A stretch of DNA of 64,000 nucleotides, from assembly GCF_014874095.1 (NCBI RefSeq), contig NZ_JADBEB010000001.1, forward strand, positions 2,728,001 through 2,792,000. The letters are read 5' to 3'. This DNA is from Plantactinospora soyae (lineage in GTDB: Bacteria; Actinomycetota; Actinomycetes; Mycobacteriales; Micromonosporaceae). The position numbers were made by a program, and so were the translations under genes. Within the stretch, counting starts at the first letter, position 1, and each line of letters begins with the position of its first letter. Shown here one piece after another: positions 9,243 to 17,573 of the stretch. The notes under the pieces were generated by a model. The model was given only the letters and a program-made list of their open reading frames with translations, searched no databases and was not told the origin of the DNA.

Positions 9243-9485
9243 TCAATCGCGCCCCCGCAGCGCCGTGACCCGAACCAACGCCTCGATCCGGCCCTGCGCC
9301 GCCCCCTCGTGGTCGAGCTGCTCACCGACGATCCAGACCCACTCGTCCTGGTAGTAGTGCGAGATGTCGTGCAGGACCCGCTCGACCCGCAACCGGAGGG
9401 GACGACCGCCGTAGCGCCAGTCTTCCTTGTCGAGCTGAAGTACTGTCCCGATGACCAGGTCGGGAACTGCGGGCAGCGTGGTCAC
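9243..9485 (-). CDS. Conserved small actinobacterial hypothetical protein
   Basis: An 80-residue protein with GTVLQLDKEDWRYGGRPLRL and YYQDEWVWIVGEQLD, a compact beta-rich pattern recognised from other Micromonosporaceae proteins (by memory). The GTG at 9485 is chosen because GGAGG stands four bases before it; an in-frame ATG at 9569 would add a Pro/Thr-rich head. No domain function is assigned. The protein is soluble, with no signal or membrane segment. Confidence 0.65.
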   Translation of the reverse strand: MTTLPAVPDLVIGTVLQLDKEDWRYGGRPLRLRVERVLHDISHYYQDEWVWIVGEQLDHEGAAQGRIEALVRVTALRGRD

Positions 9486-9743
9486 GGCACCTCCAGGCGG
9501 CGTGGGAGATGTGGTGGTGGGCACGGGGGATCGGCCGGGTCCGACCGCATCTGACGTCACAGAGTGCATATTCAGCAGTACCCAGCGCAATCCATCTAAC
9601 CAAAATTTCATCCGTATGCATGGCAAGCCGGCAAGCCGCGCCGCTCCGATGGGACCCGATCCCGGACGAGGGCGGACCCGGTGGAAAGATCCGGGCTATG
9701 TTGTGGGCGTGCGGGCGGGGGCAGCGATGAGGCAGGGTGCGTC

Positions 9744-10790
9744 GTGATCCACTTTCCCGCCGTACGCCGGGGGCCACTGCGGGCGTTGAGCGTCCGGCTG
9801 GGCGCGGCGCTCGGTCTCGTGCTGCTGATCGTCACCGTGGTCTACGTCGACCGGGACGGCTACCGTGACGTCAACGAGGACGGGCTGACCCTGCTCGACT
9901 CCTTCTACTACTCGGTGGTCTCCCTCTCGACCACCGGGTACGGCGACATCACGCCGATCACCAGAGGCGCCCGGCTGATCAACGTGCTGGTCGTCACCCC
10001 GGCCCGGGTGCTGTTCCTGATCATCCTGGTCGGCACCACCCTGGAAGTCCTGACCGAGCAGTACCGCACCAGCCTCCGCTTGACGCGGTGGAGGAGGACC
10101 GTGAAGGACCACGTCATCATCTGCGGCTACGGCACCAAGGGCCGTAGCGCCATCTCCGCACTGCTCGAAACCGGCTACGACAAGCAGCGGATCATCGTCG
10201 TCGAACGCGGTTCCGCGGCGGTCCGACAGGCCACCTCGGCCGGACTGGTGGTGGTGGAGGGGAACGCCACCCGGTCGTCGGTGCTGAACGAGGCACACGT
10301 CAAGAACGCGAAGTCCGTGATCATCGCGACCGACAGCGACGAGGTCTCGGTGCTGGTGACCCTGACCGTACGTCAGCTCACCGCCGGGCAGGTCAGGATC
10401 ATCGCCGCCGCCCGGGAGGCGGAGAACGCCCCGCTGCTGCGGCAGAGCGGGGCGCACCACGTCATCGTCTCGTCCGCGACCGCCGGTCGGCTCCTCGGCG
10501 TCTCCACCTCCGCCCCACCGCTGATCGACGTGGTGGAGGACCTGCTGACCCCGGGGCAGGGCATGGCGCTGGCCATGCGCTCGGCCAGCCGGGACGAGGT
10601 CGGCGTCTCGCCACGGAAGTTGGAGGCGCTGGTCATCGCCCTGGTCCGGCGCGGCAAGGTGGTATCGCTGGCGGATCAGGCCGCTACCGCCATCGAGACC
10701 GGCGACATGCTGGTGTACGTCCGGGACGACCGGCCCAGCAACGGGAACACCGACCGGAACGCGGACCGGGGTTCCGACCAGAACCGCTGA
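9744..10790 (+). CDS. K+ channel with RCK (TrkA-N) domain
   Basis: A 348-residue membrane protein. It has two transmembrane helices (about 17-34 and 72-98) around a pore loop carrying the selectivity filter TTGYGD (about residue 65), then an RCK Rossmann domain from about 118 (VIICGYGTKGRSA) and a TrkA-C-like end. It conducts K+ under ligand or nucleotide gating of the RCK ring. The single filter per chain implies a tetramer. The GTG at 9744 has GAGGCAGGG upstream. The C-terminal 20 residues (Asn/Arg/Asp-rich) look disordered. Monocistronic, with a strong hairpin 18 bases past the stop. Confidence 0.88.
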   Translation: MIHFPAVRRGPLRALSVRLGAALGLVLLIVTVVYVDRDGYRDVNEDGLTLLDSFYYSVVSLSTTGYGDITPITRGARLINVLVVTPARVLFLIILVGTTLEVLTEQYRTSLRLTRWRRTVKDHVIICGYGTKGRSAISALLETGYDKQRIIVVERGSAAVRQATSAGLVVVEGNATRSSVLNEAHVKNAKSVIIATDSDEVSVLVTLTVRQLTAGQVRIIAAAREAENAPLLRQSGAHHVIVSSATAGRLLGVSTSAPPLIDVVEDLLTPGQGMALAMRSASRDEVGVSPRKLEALVIALVRRGKVVSLADQAATAIETGDMLVYVRDDRPSNGNTDRNADRGSDQNR

Positions 10791-10807
10791 CCGAGGACAC
10801 CAAAGAA

Positions 10808-10842
10808 GAACCGCTGACCGGCGGGTGCCGGTCAGCGGGTTC
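10808..10842. terminator. Bidirectional hairpin between channel and korB
   Basis: GAACCGCTGACCGGC at 10808-10822 pairs with 10827-10842 with one bulged G, loop GGGT. It lies between convergent genes. Confidence 0.85.
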
Positions 10843-10879
10843 GGTGGGGCTTCGGTCGAGCGGGTCGACGGACGGGCCG

Positions 10880-11947
10880 TCAGAGAATCGTCCAGGTGTC
10901 TCCGCTGCTCAGCAGGCCGGCGAGCTGCTCCTCCGGCGTACCGGTGGCCTTGGCCCGGGCCGAGGAGACCTGGCTCTGGACGACGCTGTCGTAGGAGGGC
11001 CGCCGCACGTCCCGGAAGATCCCGATCGGGGTGTTCCGCAGGGCGAACCCGGGCAGCCGGGAGAGCGCGAAGGCGTACGCCGGCTCGTCCACCGTCGCGT
11101 CGTGCACGACGATCTCGTCCGCCGGTACGGCTGCCGTCTCCCGGACCTCCAGCCCGAACGCGCCCGGCGGGTGTACGACACAGAACTGGCCGTCCTTGCC
11201 GAACGTGATCGGCTCGCCGTGCTGCAACCGGATCAGGTAGTCGTCCCGGGTGCCCGCGTCCTTCAACTCGTCGAACGCGCCGTCGTTGAAGATGTTGCAG
11301 TTCTGGTAGATCTCCACGAACGCCGACCCCTCGTGCTCGGCGGCGGCGCGGAGCACCGACTGCAGGTGCTTGCGGTCCGAGTCGATGGTCCGGGCCACGA
11401 AGGTCGCCTCGGCGCCCAGGGCCAGGGAGAGCGGGTTGAACGGCGAGTCCGCCGAGCCGACCGGGGTCGACTTGGTGACCTTGCCGATTTCGGACGTCGG
11501 AGAGTACTGCCCCTTGGTCAGCCCGTAGATCCGGTTGTTGAAGAGCAGGATCTTGAGGTTGACGTTCCGGCGCAGCGCGTGGATCAGGTGGTTGCCACCG
11601 ATCGACAGCGCGTCGCCGTCACCGGTCACCACCCAGACCGACAGGTCCGGACGGGACACCGACAGCCCGGTGGCGATCGCCGGCGCCCGGCCGTGGATCG
11701 AGTGCATCCCGTACGTGTTCATGTAGTACGGGAACCGGGACGAGCAGCCGATGCCGGAGACGAAGACCGTCCGCTCCCGGGGAATCTGCAACTCCGGCAT
11801 GAACGACTGGACCGCGGCCAGGATCGCGTAGTCGCCGCAGCCGGGGCACCAGCGGACCTCCTGGTCGGACTTGAAGTCCTTCGTGGTCAGCTTGAGGGCT
11901 ACGGGCGTCGCGGTCGCGCCGCCACCGGAATTCGTCGCCTCAGGCAT
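10880..11947 (-). CDS. korB: 2-oxoacid:ferredoxin oxidoreductase, beta subunit
   Basis: A 355-residue TPP-binding subunit. WCPGCGDYAIL (residues 33-43) provides iron-sulfur/TPP-site cysteines; GIGCSSRFPYYM and GDGDALSIGGNHL (with a later N) form the TPP-Mg motif. With KorA it oxidatively decarboxylates 2-oxoglutarate (or a related 2-oxoacid) to the acyl-CoA, reducing ferredoxin; in mycobacteria KorAB gives a CO2-dependent route round the TCA cycle. Its first bases overlap the end of korA by 8, so translation is coupled. No ferredoxin gene is adjacent. Confidence 0.93.
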   Translation of the reverse strand: MPEATNSGGGATATPVALKLTTKDFKSDQEVRWCPGCGDYAILAAVQSFMPELQIPRERTVFVSGIGCSSRFPYYMNTYGMHSIHGRAPAIATGLSVSRPDLSVWVVTGDGDALSIGGNHLIHALRRNVNLKILLFNNRIYGLTKGQYSPTSEIGKVTKSTPVGSADSPFNPLSLALGAEATFVARTIDSDRKHLQSVLRAAAEHEGSAFVEIYQNCNIFNDGAFDELKDAGTRDDYLIRLQHGEPITFGKDGQFCVVHPPGAFGLEVRETAAVPADEIVVHDATVDEPAYAFALSRLPGFALRNTPIGIFRDVRRPSYDSVVQSQVSSARAKATGTPEEQLAGLLSSGDTWTIL

Positions 11948-13787
11948 TCTTGACTACCTCTTCCAGCATGGTCTCCAGCTCGGTGGAGGTGAACGGCAGC
12001 CCTCGGACCTGGTTGTAGGAGATCGCGTCGATCAGGTAGCGGGCCCGGATCACGTGGGCCAGCTGACCGAGGTTCATCTCCGGGATCACCACCCGCTCGT
12101 AGCGGCCCAGCACCTCGCCGAGGTTGGCCGGCAGCGGAGCCAGGTGCCGCAGGTGCGCCTGGGCCACCGGCAGGCCCCGCTGGCGCAGCCCACGACAGGC
12201 CGCGCCGATCGGGCCGTACGTCGACCCCCAGCCGAGCACCAGCACCCGGGCGTCCGAGTCCGGATCCTCCACCTCGACGTCCGGCACCTCGATCGCCTCG
12301 ATCCGGGCCGCCCGGGTCCGGACCATGAAGTCGTGGTTCGCCGGGTCGTACGAGATGTCACCGGTCTTGTCGGCCTTCTCCAGACCGCCGATCCGGTGCT
12401 CCAGCCCCGGCGTGCCGGGGATCGCCCACGGCCGGGCGAGCGTCGCCGGGTCGCGCAGGTACGGCAGGAAGGTCTTGCCGTCCTCGCCGTTCGGCTCGGT
12501 CGCGAACTCGACCCGCAGGTCCGGCAGCGAGTCCACGTCCGGCAGCAGCCACGGCTCGGAGCCGTTGGCCACGTAGTTGTCGGAGAGCAGGATCACCGGG
12601 GTCCGGTGGGTCAACGCGATCCGGGCGGCTTCGAGGGCCGCGAAGAAGCAGTCCGACGGTGAGCGTGGGGCGATCACCGCGATCGGAGCCTCGCCGTGCC
12701 GGCCGAACAGCGCCATGTTGAGGTCGGCCTGCTCGGTCTTGGTCGGCATGCCGGTGGACGGCCCGGCCCGCTGCACGTCGACGATCACCAGCGGCAGCTC
12801 CAGCGCCACGGCGAGGGAGATCGTCTCACCCTTCAACGCGACACCGGGACCGGAGGTGGTGGTGACGCCGAGCGCCCCGCCGTACGACGCCCCGAGTGCC
12901 GCACCGATGGCCGCGATCTCATCCTCGGCCTGCATCGTGGTGACGCCGAACCGCTTGTGCTTGCTCAGCTCGTGCAGGATGTCCGAGGCCGGGGTGATCG
13001 GATAGGCGCCGAGGAACACCGGCAGCCCCGACCGGACCCCGGCGGCGACCAGGCCCAGCGAGAGCGCGGCGTTGCCGGTGATGTTCCGGTAGGTGCCCGG
13101 GTTCATCTTGGCCGGCTTGACCTCGTACCGGACTCCGAAGTCCTCGGTGGTCTCGCCGAAGTTCCAGCCCGCCTTGAACGCCGCCGTGTTCGCCGCCACC
13201 AACTCCGGCCGGGCCGCGAACTTGCGTTCGAGGAACCGGAGCGTCGAGGCGTACGGCCGGGAGTACATCCAGGAGAGCAGCCCGAGCGCGAACATGTTCT
13301 TCGCCCGCTCGGCGTCCTTCTTCGAGACGGCGTGCTCGGCCAGCGCGCCCACGGTCATCGAGGTGAGCGCGACCGGGTGCAGGGCGTAGGCGTCCAGCGA
13401 GCCGTCCTCGAGCGGACTGACCTGGTAACCGACCTTGGCGAGGTTGCGCTTGGTGAACTCGTCGGTGTTCACGATGATGTCCGCGCCACGGGGCAGGTCG
13501 GCCAGGTTGGCCTTCAGCGCGGCCGGATTCATCGCGACCAGGACGTTCGGCGCGTCGCCGGGGGTCAGGATGTCGTAGTCCGCGAAGTGCACCTGGAAGC
13601 TCGACACCCCGGGCAGGGTGCCGGCAGGGGCGCGGATCTCCGCGGGGAAGTTGGGTAACGTCGAGATGTCGTTGCCCAGTTGCGCGGTTTCCGAGGTGAA
13701 TCGGTCGCCGGTGAGCTGCATACCGTCGCCGGAGTCCCCGGCGAACCGGATGACCACCCGATCCAGTTGTTGGACCTGCTTGCTCAC
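11940..13787 (-). CDS. korA: 2-oxoacid:ferredoxin oxidoreductase, alpha (gamma-alpha fused) subunit
   Basis: A 615-residue protein. The gamma domain is at about 10-185 (VVIRFAGDSGDGMQLTG), the pyrimidine-binding alpha domain at about 215-460 (FLGAYPITPASDILHELSK, TTSGPGVALKGE) and the transketolase-C-like domain to 600. This gamma-alpha fusion is the actinobacterial KorA form. The GTG start at 13787 overlaps, as GTGA, the stop of a 24-codon leader ORF, and GAGGTG lies seven bases upstream inside that leader. It forms an operon with korB. A divergent nuoA starts 349 bases away; linkage of kor and a second nuo cluster is remembered from Streptomyces. Confidence 0.93.
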   Translation of the reverse strand: MSKQVQQLDRVVIRFAGDSGDGMQLTGDRFTSETAQLGNDISTLPNFPAEIRAPAGTLPGVSSFQVHFADYDILTPGDAPNVLVAMNPAALKANLADLPRGADIIVNTDEFTKRNLAKVGYQVSPLEDGSLDAYALHPVALTSMTVGALAEHAVSKKDAERAKNMFALGLLSWMYSRPYASTLRFLERKFAARPELVAANTAAFKAGWNFGETTEDFGVRYEVKPAKMNPGTYRNITGNAALSLGLVAAGVRSGLPVFLGAYPITPASDILHELSKHKRFGVTTMQAEDEIAAIGAALGASYGGALGVTTTSGPGVALKGETISLAVALELPLVIVDVQRAGPSTGMPTKTEQADLNMALFGRHGEAPIAVIAPRSPSDCFFAALEAARIALTHRTPVILLSDNYVANGSEPWLLPDVDSLPDLRVEFATEPNGEDGKTFLPYLRDPATLARPWAIPGTPGLEHRIGGLEKADKTGDISYDPANHDFMVRTRAARIEAIEVPDVEVEDPDSDARVLVLGWGSTYGPIGAACRGLRQRGLPVAQAHLRHLAPLPANLGEVLGRYERVVIPEMNLGQLAHVIRARYLIDAISYNQVRGLPFTSTELETMLEEVVKNA

Positions 13788-13858
13788 AGCTGCACCTCGC
13801 TTCGCTCAGCCCGGTGGGACAGGCTGAGCTCAGGGGTGACCTCGCCTTGCTCGGCCAC
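13784..13858 (-). CDS. 24-residue leader ORF coupled to korA
   Basis: A GTG at 13858 with a very strong ribosome site (AAGGAGG five bases upstream) opens a 24-codon ORF, VAEQGEVTPELS through RAERSEVQL, whose TGA overlaps the korA GTG as GTGA. The ribosome site is better than korA's own. The ORF lacks a membrane segment or regulatory amino-acid run, so it more likely feeds ribosomes into korA or controls coupling than acts as a classical attenuator peptide. Evidence is purely sequence arrangement. Confidence 0.5.
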   Translation of the reverse strand: MAEQGEVTPELSLSHRAERSEVQL

Positions 13859-14136
13859 GTGTCCTCCTTGAGCGCCGGTGGCGGGTTGGCGGTGGTGAGG
13901 GGCCGGCCCGCTCCAGTCCTTCATTGCAGAGCCTACGTCGATCGTTAGGTGATCCTTCCCCAAGGTCCGTCGTATGGGACGCTCTGATGGGAGTATTAGC
14001 GTGCTTTCGCCCCACCCGGAAACCTCTGTCGTTATCCAGATCACCGAATTTCGGACGCCGAATTCTGCGGGGCGGAAACTGGACCGGGAATCTACGGGAG
14101 CCCGACGCGGCCCCGACGGCCGGTAAGCTGCCGGAC

Positions 14137-14517
14137 ATGACCGGATACCTGGGGTCGTACGCGACGCTGGGGCTGCTGCTGCTCGCCAGCGTACTGGTCT
14201 TCGTCGGGGCGTTCTCGGCCAACCGGGTGCTCCGGCCGGCCCACCCCGCCGAGCCGGTCGGCAAGCGGACCAGCTACGAGTGCGGACTCGACCCGGTCGG
14301 CAGCGACTGGGCGCAGATGCAGATCCGCTACTACGTCTACGCCTACCTCTACGTCCTCTTCGCGGTCGAGGCGGTCTTCCTCTTCCCCTGGGCGGTGGTC
14401 TACGACCGGCCCGGGTTCGGCGTCACCACGGTCGTCGAGATGGCCATCTTCGTCGGGGTGCTCGCCCTGGGCATCCTCTACGCCTGGCGCAAGAACATCC
14501 TCCGCTGGACCCAGTGA
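14137..14517 (+). CDS. nuoA: Orphan NADH-quinone oxidoreductase subunit A
   Basis: A 126-residue protein with three membrane helices and the NuoA signature RTSYECGLDPVGS (about residues 46-58) and the acidic FAVEAVFLFPW helix. NuoA belongs to the membrane arm of complex I at the quinone-site junction. Here it stands alone: downstream is a repeat and then folP2 on the other strand, and no other nuo gene lies in the window. It is divergent from korAB. The ribosome site is weak. It could be the leftover of a second nuo operon or feed a complex encoded elsewhere. Confidence 0.88.
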   Translation: MTGYLGSYATLGLLLLASVLVFVGAFSANRVLRPAHPAEPVGKRTSYECGLDPVGSDWAQMQIRYYVYAYLYVLFAVEAVFLFPWAVVYDRPGFGVTTVVEMAIFVGVLALGILYAWRKNILRWTQ

Positions 14518-14609
14518 CGCCGACCTGACCCGGTGACGGTGTCCTCACCCGATGACGCCTACCTGACCCGCTGACGGTGTCCTGACCTGGTGACGGCGAC
14601 CTGAGCGAC
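14515..14609 (+). repeat. Five tandem copies of a 19-nt unit after nuoA
   Basis: Starting with the nuoA stop codon, five 19-base units begin TGACG at 14515, 14534, 14553, 14572 and 14591, with a consensus of TGACGSYGNCCTGACCCGR. Units 2 and 4 are most alike (TGACGGTGTCCTSACCYGR), as are 1 and 3, so the array has an alternating 38-base higher order. It is non-coding as far as can be seen and contains no obvious hairpin. Confidence 0.85.
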
Positions 14610-14632
14610 CGACTGTGCTGATCGAGCGACGG

Positions 14633-15502
14633 TCAGGCCAGCCCGCGCCGGGACACGGCCGGCGGGCGGTCACCCCGGATCGACGCGACCATGTCCAGCA
14701 GGCGCCGGGTCGGCCCGACCTGGTGGGCCCGGAACACCTGGGCGCCCAGCCAGGCAGACAGCGCGGTCGCCGCGAGGGTGCCCTCCAGCCGCTGGTCGAC
14801 CGGCAGGTCCAGGGTCTCCCCGATGAAGTCCTTGTTGGACAGGGCCACCAGTACGGGCCAGCCGGTGTCGGAGAGCTCGGCCAGGCGCCGGGTGATCTCC
14901 AGGGAGTGCCGGGTGTTCTTGCCGAAGTCGTGCGCGGGGTCGATCAGGATGCCGTCGGGGCGTACCCCGAGCCGGACGGCTCGGTCGGCGAGCCCGGTGA
15001 CGGTCCGGGCGACGTCCGCCACCACGTCGTCGAACGCCGCCCGGTGCGGGCGGGTACGCGGACTCAGCCCGCCGGTGTGCGAGCAGACCAGACCCACCCC
15101 GGTGGCCGCGGCGACCTCGGCGAGCGCCGGGTCGGCGCCGGACCAGGTGTCGTTGAGCAGGTCCGCTCCGGCGGCGATCGCCTCGACCGCGACCTCGGCC
15201 CGCCAGGTGTCGATCGAGATCACCACGTCGGGAAAGGCGGCCCGGACCGCGGCGATGGTGCCCACGGTCCGGCGGATCTCCTCCGGTACGTCGACCTCGT
15301 TTCCCGGTCCCGCCTTCACCCCGCCGATGTCGATGATCTCCGCACCCTCGGCCACGGCGCGCTCGACGGCCCGCAGCGCACTGTCGGCGGCGAAGGTCAT
15401 GCCGCGATCGAAGAACGAGTCCGGAGTGCGGTTCACGATCGCCATCACGGCGAGTTCCCCGGGCGCGAACGTGCGTCGCCCCAGCCGAAGCGCGTTCGCC
15501 AT
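14633..15502 (-). CDS. folP2: FolP2-type dihydropteroate synthase homologue
   Basis: A 289-residue TIM-barrel protein. The N-terminal motif reads VMAIVNRTPDSFFDRG, the FolP2 form (Rv1207 type), instead of the standard NVTPDSFSDGG; EIIDIGGVKAGPG and DLLNDTWSG follow. M. tuberculosis FolP2 reportedly lacks dihydropteroate synthase activity, so a folate role here is uncertain. The pterin-site SHTGG replaces the usual MHxxG, and the C-terminal RxH appears as FRAHQV. It faces the DivIVA-domain gene divergently, as part of a neighbourhood remembered from Rv1207-Rv1211. Confidence 0.85.
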   Translation of the reverse strand: MANALRLGRRTFAPGELAVMAIVNRTPDSFFDRGMTFAADSALRAVERAVAEGAEIIDIGGVKAGPGNEVDVPEEIRRTVGTIAAVRAAFPDVVISIDTWRAEVAVEAIAAGADLLNDTWSGADPALAEVAAATGVGLVCSHTGGLSPRTRPHRAAFDDVVADVARTVTGLADRAVRLGVRPDGILIDPAHDFGKNTRHSLEITRRLAELSDTGWPVLVALSNKDFIGETLDLPVDQRLEGTLAATALSAWLGAQVFRAHQVGPTRRLLDMVASIRGDRPPAVSRRGLA

Positions 15503-15673
15503 CCGGTCCTCCTGTCGAGTCGCCCGCGCTGCTGACGCTAGTCGGCGGTGTTCCGTCGTACCGGTCAGGGCGGCTCGTCGATGTCCCCGGGGAGTGGGCC
15601 GGGTTCACGTCCGGCGAAGATTCAGCGGGGTGGCGGGGTCGCCCTGCCCGCCTCGCCATGCCACCATCGGCGG

Positions 15674-16762
15674 ATGGGTCAGGTTCTGCTCCTCTTGGTC
15701 GTGGCGTTGACCGTCGCGGCGGTGGTCTTCGGCGTAACGGTGCTGGTTACCGGCTCTGATCCAGGGCTGGGGACCGCGGAGCCCGATGGTCGGGCGGTGC
15801 CACTGCCCGGCAACCGGCCGTTACTGGAAACCGACGTCGGGCAGGTCCGGTTCGACACGGCCGTCCGGGGCTACCGGATGGGGCAGGTCGACCAGGCGCT
15901 GCGCCGGGCGGCGTACGACATCGGCTACAAGGACGAGCTGATCGGGGTCCTCCAGGCGGAGGTCACGGCGCTGCGCGAGGGACGGGTCCCCGACGCCGAG
16001 GCGCTACGCCGGGCCCGGGAAGCCGCCCTCGCACCGGCTGGCGTGTCCGCCGGTGGTCCGGCCACCGGCGCCCCGGCCCTCGGAACGGAACCCGGACCGG
16101 TGGGCAACGGGCTGACCAGCGGTTCCCCGTGGGGCGATCCGGCGGCCCCCAGCACCACGGCCTCCAGCACTCCAGCCTCCAGTGGCACGACCACCGCCGG
16201 CCCGGCCGCCGCCGTCGCCGCCGGGGCCAGCCCTGTCGCACCCGGCCCGCTCGAATTCGAGCGCGTCCAGTTCGACCGGTCGCCAGCCGACCGCGCCGGA
16301 ACCGACCGCGCCGGAACCGACCGCGCCGGAACGGATCGGGTCGAACCGGCCGATCAGGGCGGGGCGGTGTCCCGTACCGGGGCGGCCGAGCGGGCCGGGG
16401 ACGAGCGGTCGGACGACGACGCCGACCCGGCGGCGCCGACCCGACCGGTCCGGGCCGGCGGATCGGTGATCGAGACCGAGGACGGCGACCTGGCGGCGCA
16501 GACCCAGGTGGTGCGACCGGGCGCCGCCGGGCCGGCGGAGACGGGGACGGCACCGACCGGGCCGGCCGCCGAGGCCGACGACGACACCGCGACGGTGCTG
16601 ACCCGACCCGTGCCGGCGGCCGGGCCGACGGAGCGGGCCGGGACGACGGCCGAGGACGGGGCCGAGGACGAGGAAGCTGTGACGACGAAGGTACGACGAC
16701 CGATGCGGGCCTCCGACCCGGCGGAGCCGAGCGGACCGCCGGAGCAGTCGGAGCGCAAGTGA
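15674..16762 (+). CDS. DivIVA-domain protein with long disordered tail (Rv1209-like)
   Basis: A 362-residue protein. Residues 1-24 form a membrane helix (MGQVLLLLVVALTVAAVV); about 58-100 carry a DivIVA-like coiled segment (VRFDTAVRGYRMGQVDQALR). The remaining 250 residues are Ala/Pro/Gly/Asp-rich with a GTDRA triplet at about 213-227 encoded by 15-base repeats near 16300. It resembles Rv1209 by neighbourhood and by this short membrane-plus-DivIVA layout. Probably a cell-pole or wall-associated scaffold (inference). The ATG at 15674 is chosen at the conserved hydrophobic start. Translation is coupled by GTGA to the next gene. Confidence 0.75.
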   Translation: MGQVLLLLVVALTVAAVVFGVTVLVTGSDPGLGTAEPDGRAVPLPGNRPLLETDVGQVRFDTAVRGYRMGQVDQALRRAAYDIGYKDELIGVLQAEVTALREGRVPDAEALRRAREAALAPAGVSAGGPATGAPALGTEPGPVGNGLTSGSPWGDPAAPSTTASSTPASSGTTTAGPAAAVAAGASPVAPGPLEFERVQFDRSPADRAGTDRAGTDRAGTDRVEPADQGGAVSRTGAAERAGDERSDDDADPAAPTRPVRAGGSVIETEDGDLAAQTQVVRPGAAGPAETGTAPTGPAAEADDDTATVLTRPVPAAGPTERAGTTAEDGAEDEEAVTTKVRRPMRASDPAEPSGPPEQSERK

Positions 16763-17499
16763 CCGCGACCGGCCCCAGCGGCCCGGGCGGCCCGGGAAGC
16801 CGGCGTGGTCCGGAGGCGAACGGATCGGGTCCCGGCCGTGGTTCGGGTCCGGGCGGTGGTTCGGGTCCGGGCGGTGGTTCGGGTCCGGGCGGTGGTTCGG
16901 GTCCGGGCGGTCGTTCGGGGCCCGGTGACGGTTCGGGCTCCGGCGACGGCCGGCATCCGAACCACGGCCCGGATCAACCTGTCGGCCCGGATCAACCTGT
17001 CGACCCGGACCCGGACGGCGCGGAGGGACTGCGGGCGGCGGCCCAGCCGGGTGCCGGAGAGGTCACCGCGACCGTCATCGTCGCCGCCCCGGCACCCCGG
17101 GTGTTCGCCGCCCTGACCGCCTGGGAGCGCCAGGGCGACTGGATTCCGTTCACCCGGGTCCGGCTGGTCGAGGGCGACGGGGGTGAGGGCAGCCTCGTCG
17201 AGGCGGTCACCACGGTCGGGCCGGCCGTGCTCCGCGACGAGATGCGGGTAGTCCGGATGGACCCGCCGTACGAGGTGCGGGTGGTGCACTGCGGACGCCT
17301 GTTGCGCGGTCCCGGGGTGCTGCGCTGTACCCAGATGGACCGGGACCGTACCCAGGTGGTCTGGCACGAGTGGTTCCACCTGCCCGGTGGGCCGGCCGCC
17401 CGGCTGGCCTGGCCGGTGCTCTGGCCCGGCTCCAAGGTCGGTCTCAGCCAGGCGCTGAAGCGGTTCGCCCGACTCGTGGAGCAGGGCCGGCTGCCCTGA
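16759..17499 (+). CDS. SRPBCC (polyketide cyclase-like) protein with Gly/Ser repeat head
   Basis: A 246-residue protein whose GTG overlaps the stop of the DivIVA gene. Residues 1-90 are Gly/Ser/Pro-rich and include a run of GSGPGG repeats; residues about 97-245 are a START-like SRPBCC fold (VIVAAPAPRVFAALTAWERQ, WHEWFHLPGG). Such proteins bind hydrophobic ligands or act in cyclisation, but no ligand is known here. A homologue without the Gly-rich head is typical of actinomycetes, so the head seems a recent repeat expansion. Confidence 0.75.
   Translation: MTATGPSGPGGPGSRRGPEANGSGPGRGSGPGGGSGPGGGSGPGGGSGPGGRSGPGDGSGSGDGRHPNHGPDQPVGPDQPVDPDPDGAEGLRAAAQPGAGEVTATVIVAAPAPRVFAALTAWERQGDWIPFTRVRLVEGDGGEGSLVEAVTTVGPAVLRDEMRVVRMDPPYEVRVVHCGRLLRGPGVLRCTQMDRDRTQVVWHEWFHLPGGPAARLAWPVLWPGSKVGLSQALKRFARLVEQGRLP
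16840..16911 (+). repeat. Four exact 18-bp tandem repeats in SRPBCC gene
   Basis: The unit GGTTCGGGTCCGGGCGGT is repeated exactly at 16840, 16858, 16876 and 16894, with degraded copies on both sides. It encodes GSGPGG and keeps frame. Confidence 0.9.
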
Positions 17500-17573
17500 T
17501 CCGGTTCCACCGCCCCCGGCCCGGGCACCTGGTCGGCGGCAGGTTGTCGGGCGCCTGACCTACCGTTGGTGCC

